This document shows positions 1-4,201 of a DNA stretch of 5,298 nt, one piece after another. This DNA is from Deltaproteobacteria bacterium (GTDB lineage Bacteria; Myxococcota_A; SURF-8): positions 1 through 5,298 of the forward strand of contig JAKQSH010000308.1 of the NCBI GenBank assembly GCA_029570245.1, in the 5' to 3' direction. The position numbers and the translations under genes are program-made. Each line of letters opens with the position of its first letter. Positions within the stretch are counted from its first letter, which is position 1. The notes under the pieces were generated by a model, which made no database searches, was not told the DNA's origin, and saw only the letters and a list, made by a program, of their open reading frames with translations.

Positions 1-211
1 TGTTGCCGGCCATACGATTTTTCATCAGTTCGGCAGGCGAGCGTTTTCTGCTTTTAAGAGTTGCCGGGTCTGGAAGCGGCGGTGGCGCTGCCGCTTCGCT
101 GTTTCCGTCGCCGCCTTCATCCTGAGCGAATGCCGGAGCCGGAATCATCATCAAGGCTGCAAACGCCAGCAGTACCAATGCTTTTGAAAAAGATAAGACC
201 GTTGAGCGCAT
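1..211 (-). CDS. gspD: Probable T2SS secretin GspD, N-terminal part only (runs off left edge)
   Basis: Only 70 codons are visible. They encode a classical Sec signal peptide: Arg2 and Lys10, a hydrophobic core at residues 11-23, and an AFA|Q signal peptidase I site after residue 29. A short acidic, Gly/Ala/Pro-rich stretch (about 31-50) and a basic segment (53-66) follow, so the mature protein is exported. No secretin domain (N0 or later) is reached. The name rests on position: in T2SS operons gspD normally follows gspC directly, and this gene starts 32 bp after the gspC stop on the same strand. If it is GspD, it forms the outer-membrane channel that binds the GspC HR domain. The start at 211 is chosen because AGGAG (217-221) lies 5 bases upstream. 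An in-frame ATG at 229 would add six residues and has poorer spacing. Another exported T2SS-linked protein is possible. Confidence 0.6.
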   Translation of the reverse strand, partial: MRSTVLSFSKALVLLAFAALMMIPAPAFAQDEGGDGNSEAAAPPPLPDPATLKSRKRSPAELMKNRMAGN

Positions 212-216
212 TGTGT

Positions 217-221
217 CTCCT
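217..221 (-). promoter_or_regulatory. Ribosome binding site of the gspD-like gene
   Basis: AGGAG on the minus strand lies 5 bases before the ATG at 211. It decides between that start and the in-frame ATG at 229. It sits in the 32-bp gap after the gspC stop, in keeping with translation from a shared mRNA. Confidence 0.7.
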
Positions 222-243
222 TTTACCATCTTCTTTCGCGCTT

Positions 244-1170
244 TCACTGGATCGTATAGTCAAGCGATACCGGTTGACCGCGTCTCAACAGGTTGATTGT
301 GACGCGTTTTTCCGTTCTCAGTTTTGTATAAAGTTCGAGAGCCTTTTCTGGGCTCGAAAGTTCGTTTTCGTTGACTTTTTGCAGGATGTCGCCGTTTTTG
401 ATGCCGATTTTGCGATATAGCGAGCCGGGTTTGATGGAGTATATTCTGAAGCCGTTGCTTTTTCCGTCTTTGAAGCTGGGCACGACGCGGGCCTGCGTCA
501 TAAGCAGGTTGATGTTGTCTATGGCCTTGTTTATTTCGTCCTGCGAAATTATGTATTCGGTTTCGCTGATTTTACGAATGCCTTCGCCGCCTTCGTCGCC
601 TTCCACCGCAGTCGCCGGAGCCTTTGCGATCTGACCCTGCTCACCGTGGAAGAAGCATTCTATTCTGCCGTTATTGCGTATGATGACCTTGTGACGGAAA
701 ACACCGACGACATGTGCGTCGCCCACTCCGAGCGATTGCCGCACTTCAAACATCTGCGCCTTGCCGTTTATTTCTATGATTGCGAAGGAACTTTCGGGGT
801 TGGATGAAACCATGGTTCCCATGAGCGTTCCGGTAATGCTGGTGGCGGCGCATTCGCTGTTTTCGTCGTAAGCCGAAACGTCTTCAGCCGATGCTTCGAC
901 ATCGCGCACTTCGATCTGGCTGTCGTCGATGGCCTGCACTGCATTCGGCAGTTTTTCGCCCGTGAAGGGGTTTATTCCGGCTTTGTGCTCAAAACTACGA
1001 GTGATGTCTGTTTTTTTCTGTGGCTGTACATGGGTTTGATCAACCTTGTCCGGTTCGCTGTACAATGCTTCACCCAGATACAGGTTTGTTGTTTTAGCGG
1101 CCATGTAACTGCACAGCGCAATCGTCACCAGGTTCAGCGTCCAGAAATATTTTTTTATATATGCTTCCAT
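244..1170 (-). CDS. gspC: Type II secretion system inner-membrane protein GspC
   Basis: A 308-residue bitopic inner-membrane protein. GspC links the cytoplasmic-membrane platform of the T2SS to the secretin and takes part in substrate recruitment. A short cytoplasmic head (1-8) leads into one membrane helix (about 9-26) and then a polar, disordered periplasmic linker (about 35-105). The HR domain (about 108-176) has the typical GTLMGTMVSS opening, an AIIEINGK strand and a VVGVFRHKVIIRNNGRIE end. A second acidic linker (185-200) precedes a PDZ domain (about 205-308) with the family hallmark RIYSIKPGSLYRKIGIKNGDIL. Cys107 and Cys172 flank the HR domain and could pair. The frame is open back to an ATG at 1260, but the start at 1170 is preferred: it has AGAGG 5 bases upstream, and the extra 30 residues are charged and would precede the membrane anchor. 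The gspD-like gene follows after 32 bp. Family assignment is strong. Confidence 0.92.
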   Translation of the reverse strand: MEAYIKKYFWTLNLVTIALCSYMAAKTTNLYLGEALYSEPDKVDQTHVQPQKKTDITRSFEHKAGINPFTGEKLPNAVQAIDDSQIEVRDVEASAEDVSAYDENSECAATSITGTLMGTMVSSNPESSFAIIEINGKAQMFEVRQSLGVGDAHVVGVFRHKVIIRNNGRIECFFHGEQGQIAKAPATAVEGDEGGEGIRKISETEYIISQDEINKAIDNINLLMTQARVVPSFKDGKSNGFRIYSIKPGSLYRKIGIKNGDILQKVNENELSSPEKALELYTKLRTEKRVTINLLRRGQPVSLDYTIQ

Positions 1171-1175
1171 ACTCG

Positions 1176-1180
1176 CCTCT
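1176..1180 (-). promoter_or_regulatory. Ribosome binding site of gspC
   Basis: AGAGG on the minus strand lies 5 bases before the ATG at 1170 and supports that start over the in-frame ATG at 1260. Just upstream, CGCTC (1181-1185) and GAGCG (1196-1200) are complementary arms around 10 bases, so a small leader hairpin could form next to this site. Confidence 0.6.
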
Positions 1181-1205
1181 CGCTCAATTTTGTCCGAGCG
1201 GTCCG

Positions 1206-1228
1206 CAGACAGATTATCCCGCTGTCTG
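1206..1228 (-). promoter_or_regulatory. Dyad over a candidate gspC -10 box
   Basis: CAGACAG (1206-1212) and CTGTCTG (1222-1228) are perfect 7-bp inverted arms separated by 9 bases. On the minus strand that spacer contains GATAAT (1213-1218), a 5/6 match to a sigma-70 -10 box. It would place transcription start near 1206, giving a leader of about 36 bases before gspC. No good -35 box is seen at 16-18 bp, so an activator or another sigma factor may be needed. A repressor binding this dyad would cover the -10. The dyad is directly seen; its role is inferred. Confidence 0.4.
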
Positions 1229-1297
1229 GTATAGCAACTTTCGTGCCTGATTTTCAGCATGGGAAAAAAGCAGTAAAATCAGCATTCGGAGCTGAGA

Positions 1298-1314
1298 CTT
1301 CGCAGTCTGCGAAG
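1298..1314. repeat. Perfect 17-bp palindrome
   Basis: CTTCGCAG and CTGCGAAG are exact reverse complements around a single central T (1306). As RNA it makes a 7-bp stem with a GTC loop. Outer GAGC (1289-1292) and GCTC (1324-1327), the latter followed by five T residues (1328-1332), could extend it into a weak plus-strand terminator-like fold, but there is no plus-strand gene just upstream to terminate. A dimeric-protein operator is the other reading. Confidence 0.5.
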
Positions 1315-1355
1315 CGCCTGTTGGCTCTTTTTGCAGTGGAGGTCTTTTGTCGTGG

Positions 1356-1374
1356 CGCCATCCATAATATGGCG
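1356..1374. repeat. Inverted repeat with 6-bp arms
   Basis: CGCCAT (1356-1361) and ATGGCG (1369-1374) pair around a 7-base loop. The left arm overlaps the 8-bp palindrome TGGCGCCA (1353-1360). The right arm abuts the first of the two 13-bp direct repeats. No function can be assigned from sequence. Confidence 0.4.
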
Positions 1375-1375
1375 G

Positions 1376-1428
1376 GACATTTTGTCAATTTGTTCCGCCG
1401 CCTCCAGCGGGGTGAGACATTTTGTCAA
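1376..1428. repeat. Two identical 13-bp direct repeats, 40 bp apart
   Basis: GACATTTTGTCAA occurs at 1376-1388 and again at 1416-1428, a start-to-start distance of exactly 40 bp (close to four helical turns). Each copy contains the dyad GACA-TTT-TGTC, and both are preceded by G-rich sequence (GCGGG, GCGGGGTGA). Between them lie CCGCC and GCGG blocks complementary to the GGCGG before the first copy. Two explanations fit: a paired operator for a dimeric regulator, or an orphan end of an insertion sequence, because IS21-family elements carry repeated transposase-binding motifs near their termini. No transposase gene is present in the window. Confidence 0.5.
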
Positions 1429-1444
1429 ATGAGAAATGAAATCT

Positions 1445-1476
1445 CTTCGGACTGTTCTGAAAATGGCTCTCCGAAG
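1445..1476. repeat. Inverted repeat with 7-bp arms
   Basis: CTTCGGA (1445-1451) and TCCGAAG (1470-1476) are exact reverse complements with an 18-base spacer. It lies just downstream of the second 13-bp direct repeat. It could fold as a long-loop hairpin in RNA or mark a protein site. There is no T-run after it, so it is not a standard terminator. Confidence 0.35.
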
Positions 1477-1574
1477 CTGTTTCTGTATTTCTATTTCTAT
1501 TGTTGATGATTTTCGGCTCTGAGGCCTGAATGTATTTAATCTGTACTTATTTGTAATTATTTTGCCGGGCGGTA

Positions 1575-1602
1575 TTGACTTTTTTGTAATAAATACAACA
1601 AT
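1575..1602 (+). promoter_or_regulatory. Candidate sigma-70 promoter of the pentapeptide-repeat gene
   Basis: TTGACT (1575-1580, 5/6 to consensus) and AACAAT (1597-1602, 4/6) are 16 bp apart in AT-rich DNA. Transcription would begin near 1609, leaving a very short leader that still includes the GGGAGGG ribosome site (1612-1618). The -10 box falls in a tandem direct repeat. Confidence 0.45.
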
Positions 1603-1610
1603 AAATACAA
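1588..1610 (+). repeat. Tandem direct repeat, 11 bp twice with 12-bp period
   Basis: AATAAATACAA occurs at 1588-1598 and 1600-1610 with one base between. It overlaps the candidate -10 box and ends next to the ribosome binding site. It may be a simple slippage duplication in AT-rich DNA or a protein-binding pair. A change in copy number would shift promoter spacing. Confidence 0.6.
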
Positions 1611-1623
1611 AGGGAGGGCGAAA

Positions 1624-1992
1624 ATGAAGGATAAAAAACTGGAAAAACTGCTCAAACTCATTGCCCAGGGGAGCGATCTGAATGAAGCTGATCTGTCGGG
1701 CATGGATTTTTCAGGGGAAAATCTGCGTGGGGCCGACTTTTCCGGTGCCAGACTTGTCGGTTGTGACTTCAGAAACGCCAACTGTTCCTGTGCGAATTTC
1801 GAAAGCTGCGATCTGACCGGTTCTAATTTTGAGGGGGCCGATGTGCGCTACGCCAACTTCAACGAAGCGAAGATCGGTTCTACAATATTCGAAAATAAAG
1901 ACCTGTTCAAAATTACAAAAATCCATCAGGAGCCGCTGGAAGGCGGGAAGGTGGCAAAGTCGAAAAAAAAACCTGCAAAACAGCCGACTTGA
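1624..1992 (+). CDS. Small pentapeptide-repeat protein
   Basis: A 122-residue soluble protein with no signal peptide or membrane segment. Residues 17-96 read as 16 uninterrupted pentapeptides of the A(D/N)LxG type (for example ADLSG, MDFSG, ADFSG, ANFES, CDLTG, SNFEG). The central position is L, L, F, L, F, L, F, C, F, L, F, V, F, I, F, L. Sixteen repeats make four full coils of the right-handed quadrilateral beta-helix known for this family. A lysine-rich amphipathic helix (1-15) precedes it as a likely cap, and a basic Lys/Pro tail (about 109-121) follows. Family members include gyrase-protecting DNA mimics (Qnr, MfpA), but most have unknown roles. The strongly acidic DNA-mimic character is not obvious here and the ends are basic, so no function is claimed. 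GGGAGGG lies 5 bases before the ATG. The gene stands alone and converges on the PilZ gene. Confidence 0.88.
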   Translation: MKDKKLEKLLKLIAQGSDLNEADLSGMDFSGENLRGADFSGARLVGCDFRNANCSCANFESCDLTGSNFEGADVRYANFNEAKIGSTIFENKDLFKITKIHQEPLEGGKVAKSKKKPAKQPT

Positions 1993-2008
1993 AACGATTG
2001 CAGATTCT

Positions 2009-2365
2009 TCAGATGGCTGAGTAGATGCGGTTCGTTCTGGCCAGCAGTTTTTTGAGCTTTTCTCTGACTTCTTCTGACATTTCTATGAACTTTATTCCCA
2101 TGCGGGCGTGTTCTTCTATGCGGGCCCATACCACTTCGCCGCGCATTTCCACAACAGAATCTTCTTCCGGGAAGTTGATGGACATTTCCACGATGGAACC
2201 GACTTCTTCTACCAGGGGAGCTCTGATGCTTACGCCGCCGAGCGAGATGTTTTCGATGGTGTGAAACAGCAGCACTTTGTCGCTGGTGTTGTAGTCGAGA
2301 TATGCGTTGGCTTCAATTCGAGGATACTGTCGTTTTTCCTTGTTTTTATCGTCTTCCCTGCTCAC
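2009..2365 (-). CDS. Single-domain PilZ protein (predicted c-di-GMP receptor)
   Basis: A 118-residue cytoplasmic protein that is almost entirely one PilZ domain. The c-di-GMP signature is intact: the RxxxR motif at Arg12 and Arg16 (KRQYPR), then NxSxxG at Asn39, Ser41 and Gly44 (ENISLGGVSIRAP). Later strands include EMRGEVVWARI (73-83) and RMGIKFIEMS (88-97), followed by a C-terminal helix (98-110). This layout resembles the short PilZ paralogues abundant in myxobacteria. Such proteins bind c-di-GMP and adjust motility, polysaccharide or secretion machinery through a partner; the partner here is unknown. The start is GTG, with AGAGGG (2375-2380) 9 bases upstream. No better in-frame start is seen. 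The gene converges on the pentapeptide-repeat gene (16 bp between stops) and is divergent from the response regulator gene. Confidence 0.9.
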   Translation of the reverse strand: MSREDDKNKEKRQYPRIEANAYLDYNTSDKVLLFHTIENISLGGVSIRAPLVEEVGSIVEMSINFPEEDSVVEMRGEVVWARIEEHARMGIKFIEMSEEVREKLKKLLARTNRIYSAI

Positions 2366-2380
2366 TGCTTTTTTCCCTCT

Positions 2381-2408
2381 TCTACATACCGCATCAATTG
2401 AATATAAT
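2381..2408 (+). promoter_or_regulatory. Candidate sigma-70 promoter towards the response regulator gene
   Basis: TCTACA (2381-2386, 4/6) and a perfect TATAAT (2403-2408) are separated by 16 bp. Transcription would begin near 2415 and leave a leader of about 180 bases before the ATG at 2594, so a second, closer promoter cannot be excluded. Nothing else gene-like was found in the leader apart from a doubtful 27-codon frame. Confidence 0.45.
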
Positions 2409-2432
2409 AAGGTAAACTATGAGAGCGGGCAA
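2404..2432 (-). promoter_or_regulatory. Candidate sigma-70 promoter of the PilZ gene
   Basis: On the minus strand TTGCCC (2427-2432, 4/6) and TATTAT (2404-2409, 5/6) are separated by exactly 17 bp. Transcription would begin around 2397, about 30 bases before the GTG start. The -10 box overlaps the plus-strand -10 TATAAT at 2403-2408. Confidence 0.5.
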
Positions 2433-2579
2433 GTTTTTAATCCGCAGCCGTATTTTAAGCAGCCAGAGAGTTCTGCTGTGCTTGAAAAAATATGGCGGCT
2501 AATTTCGGCAGGGTTTGCTCTGATTGTATTTATATGGTAGAACCTTTTCAATTTACGGCTGATTTACCGATTGCCCGGC

Positions 2580-2584
2580 TGGAG
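2580..2584 (+). promoter_or_regulatory. Ribosome binding site of the response regulator gene
   Basis: TGGAG ends 9 bases before the ATG at 2594. It supports that start over the in-frame ATGs at 2492 and 2534, which have no purine-rich site and would add residues unlike any receiver-domain N-terminus. Confidence 0.6.
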
Positions 2585-2593
2585 CCAAGCATA

Positions 2594-4009
2594 ATGAGCG
2601 AAGCGGAAAAGCGCATTCTGATAGTTGACGACGAGGTTGAACATCTGGAGTCCCTTCGGCGCATCTTCGAGCGCGAGAAATATCAGGTGGATACCGCAGT
2701 AAAAGGCAAGGAAGCACTTGAAAAACTGCGCCAGAAATCCTATCTGGTCATGCTGACCGACCTCATAATGCCCGGCGGCGTGGATGGAATGGATTTGCTG
2801 AAAGCTGTAAAGGCGCTTGGAATAAATACCGAAATCGTTCTGATGACCGCTTACGGCACGGTTGAAACGGCTGTTCAGGCCATGAAAGTCGGAGCCTACG
2901 ATTTTATCACCAAGCCCATAAGGCGTATTGAAGTTATCCGTACCATCGAGCGCGCCATTGACCGCGTCAACCTCATGGAAGAAAACCGCCGTCTGAAAGA
3001 ACAATTGAAGCGTTTTATGGGCGATGGAGTGGAAATAATCGGCAGCAGCCCGGCTCTGGCCCGTCCCATGGAAATTCTGCGTCAGGCCGCGCCTTCGGTT
3101 GCGACGATTCTAATTCAGGGGGACAGCGGTACCGGCAAGGAATTGTTTGCGCGCGCCATCCACGAAATGTCGGGACGGAGCGGGCCTTTTGTTCCCATCA
3201 ATTGCGCCGCTCTGCCTGAAAGCATTCTCGAAACCGAGCTTTTCGGTCACGAAAAAGGAGCATTCACCGGAGCGATTGCCCGCAAGGAAGGGCGTTTCGA
3301 AACAGCCGACGGCGGAACTCTGTTTCTGGATGAGATCGGCGACATGAGTCCTGCCATTCAGGCCAAGGTGCTGCGAGTGCTTCAGGATGGAGAATTCGAA
3401 AGAGTCGGAGGAACTCAGCCGATAAAAGTTGATGTACGCATTATTTCTGCCACCAACAAGAATCTGCGGCGCGAAATAGAGGCGCGTCGCTTCCGTGAGG
3501 ACCTGTTTTTCAGGCTTAACGTAATTGCCATCAATCTTCCTCCGCTGTCCGAACGACGTGAAGATATTCCGCTGCTGGCCAGGCATTTTCTGGAAAAGTA
3601 CTGCCGTAAAAATCACCGCGAAATCAAGGGTTTTTCTCCGCGTGCCATGGAAACGCTTATTACTCGCGAGTGGCGCGGCAATGTGAGGGAGCTTGAAAAA
3701 AGCATAGAGCGAGCCGTGGTTCTGACCCGGGGCGAATACATCGAACCGGGCGACCTATTTGATGAAATTCCTCTTGAACAGGATTTGAAAGGTGAAATCA
3801 GGGTTCCTTTTGGAATTCCACTTGAAGAAATAGAGCGGAAAATAATTCTCGAAACTCTGCACCGTACCGGCGGCGATAAGAAGCTGACGGCGCAGATTTT
3901 GGGCGTTGCGTCAAGAACCATATATCGTAAGATGGGGCAATTGCAGGGAGAAAACGACAACGAGCCGGAAAACAGTGAAGATTCCGGTACTGACGGTGGC
4001 GAAAATTGA
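2594..4009 (+). CDS. NtrC/AtoC-type sigma-54-dependent response regulator
   Basis: A 471-residue three-domain transcription activator. The receiver (about 6-117) has acidic-pocket Asp12 and Asp13, phosphoacceptor Asp56 in LTDLIMP, Thr85 and Lys107 (TKP). A charged helical linker (118-142) follows, then the AAA+ domain (about 146-380). That domain has Walker A GDSGTGKE (176-183), the sigma-54-contacting GAFTGA loop (222-227), Walker B GTLFLDE with Asp246 and Glu247, probable arginine fingers Arg301 and Arg307, and the sensor II stretch WRGNVREL (360-367). A Fis-type helix-turn-helix (about 425-449, GDKKLTAQILGVASRTIYRK) ends the fold, trailed by a 20-residue acidic tail. All key residues are present, so it should be active. 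When phosphorylated it would oligomerise and use ATP to open sigma-54 promoters. No histidine kinase or clear sigma-54 promoter lies in the window, so the signal and targets are unknown. The start at Met 2594 is set by the receiver boundary and TGGAG. Confidence 0.95.
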   Translation: MSEAEKRILIVDDEVEHLESLRRIFEREKYQVDTAVKGKEALEKLRQKSYLVMLTDLIMPGGVDGMDLLKAVKALGINTEIVLMTAYGTVETAVQAMKVGAYDFITKPIRRIEVIRTIERAIDRVNLMEENRRLKEQLKRFMGDGVEIIGSSPALARPMEILRQAAPSVATILIQGDSGTGKELFARAIHEMSGRSGPFVPINCAALPESILETELFGHEKGAFTGAIARKEGRFETADGGTLFLDEIGDMSPAIQAKVLRVLQDGEFERVGGTQPIKVDVRIISATNKNLRREIEARRFREDLFFRLNVIAINLPPLSERREDIPLLARHFLEKYCRKNHREIKGFSPRAMETLITREWRGNVRELEKSIERAVVLTRGEYIEPGDLFDEIPLEQDLKGEIRVPFGIPLEEIERKIILETLHRTGGDKKLTAQILGVASRTIYRKMGQLQGENDNEPENSEDSGTDGGEN

Positions 4010-4039
4010 TATAGGACAGGCGCGATTCCGCTTTTGTGA

Positions 4040-4100
4040 CGGCAGTGTTCCGCTGACCTGCCGCAGTGCGTGATTTTCGTTACTTTTCTTTATTTTTTTT
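4040..4100 (+). terminator. Weak terminator-like hairpin after the response regulator gene
   Basis: CGGCAG (4040-4045) and CTGCCG (4058-4063) form a 6-bp GC-rich stem with a 12-base loop, about 30 bases past the stop codon. A T-rich stretch with a run of eight T residues (4093-4100) lies well downstream rather than against the stem. This is not a textbook Rho-independent terminator, but its position suits transcript end formation. Confidence 0.3.
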
Positions 4101-4145
4101 CGTTGTACTGGACAATGAAGTGTGGTAGGTTTTGCTGAAGGTATC

Positions 4146-4171
4146 TATAACCGGAACATTATATCCGTTAT
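4146..4171 (+). promoter_or_regulatory. Possible -10 box and dyad upstream of the lipoprotein gene
   Basis: TATAAC (4146-4151) is a 5/6 match to a -10 box, but no convincing -35 is seen 16-18 bp upstream. It overlaps the left arm of an imperfect inverted repeat, ATAACCGG (4147-4154) against CCGTTAT (4165-4171). Start would be near 4158, about 44 bases before the ATG. Low support. Confidence 0.25.
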
Positions 4172-4188
4172 CCACAAGGGATTGGCTT

Positions 4189-4197
4189 TAAGGAGGT
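4189..4197 (+). promoter_or_regulatory. Strong Shine-Dalgarno sequence of the lipoprotein gene
   Basis: TAAGGAGGT is a near-perfect complement to the 16S rRNA tail, with GGAGG ending 5 bases before the ATG at 4202. It is the strongest ribosome site in the window, which suggests a well-expressed product. Confidence 0.8.
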
Positions 4198-4201
4198 ATA
4201 G

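Larger units (their letters stand above)
1171..1623. other. Gene-free, dyad-rich divergent intergenic region
   Basis: This gap of about 450 bp separates gspC (leftward) from the pentapeptide-repeat gene (rightward). It has no reading frame with a credible start, ribosome site and protein-like composition. A plus-strand frame that crosses it begins antisense to gspC and looks spurious. It does contain the gspC-side dyad (1206-1228), a 17-bp palindrome (1298-1314), a 6-bp inverted repeat (1356-1374), two 13-bp direct repeats (1376-1428), another inverted repeat (1445-1476), a short TATTTC repeat (1486-1501) and the promoter of the downstream gene (1575-1602). The density of repeats suggests a regulatory zone or the remains of a mobile element. 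Confidence 0.6.

Noticed and set aside
1171..1260. N-terminal extension of gspC to the upstream ATG at 1260
   Set aside because: The extra 30 residues are polar and charged ahead of the membrane anchor, and that ATG lacks a good ribosome site. The ATG at 1170 has AGAGG at 5 bases. The region also carries the candidate promoter dyad.
1486..1501. Short TATTTC repeat
   Set aside because: Two and a half units of an AT-rich hexamer are within chance for low-complexity DNA.
985..1506. Plus-strand 173-codon frame across the gspC start and the intergenic gap
   Set aside because: It begins antisense to the coding part of gspC, has no ribosome site, and its translation is not protein-like over the repeat region. 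It is best read as a chance frame.
1557..1926. Minus-strand frames opposite the pentapeptide-repeat gene
   Set aside because: They are mirror images of the repetitive pentapeptide codons. The plus strand has the promoter, the ribosome site and a regular beta-helix pattern.
2110..2401. Plus-strand frames opposite the PilZ gene
   Set aside because: The minus strand encodes an intact PilZ motif set; the plus-strand translations have no motif or ribosome site.
2419..2502. 27-codon leader frame before the response regulator gene
   Set aside because: It has only a weak AAGG upstream, which may fall outside the predicted transcript, and there are no run of regulatory codons or homology clues. Probably chance.
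2492..2593. Longer start for the response regulator (ATG at 2492 or 2534)
   Set aside because: No Shine-Dalgarno precedes either ATG, and the added residues do not fit a receiver domain. MSEAEKRILIVDDE from 2594 is a standard start.
4124..4135. Sigma-54-like GG...GC element before the lipoprotein gene
   Set aside because: GG (4124-4125) and TTTTGC (ending 4135) are only 8 bases apart between the invariant GG and GC; the -24/-12 element needs 10.
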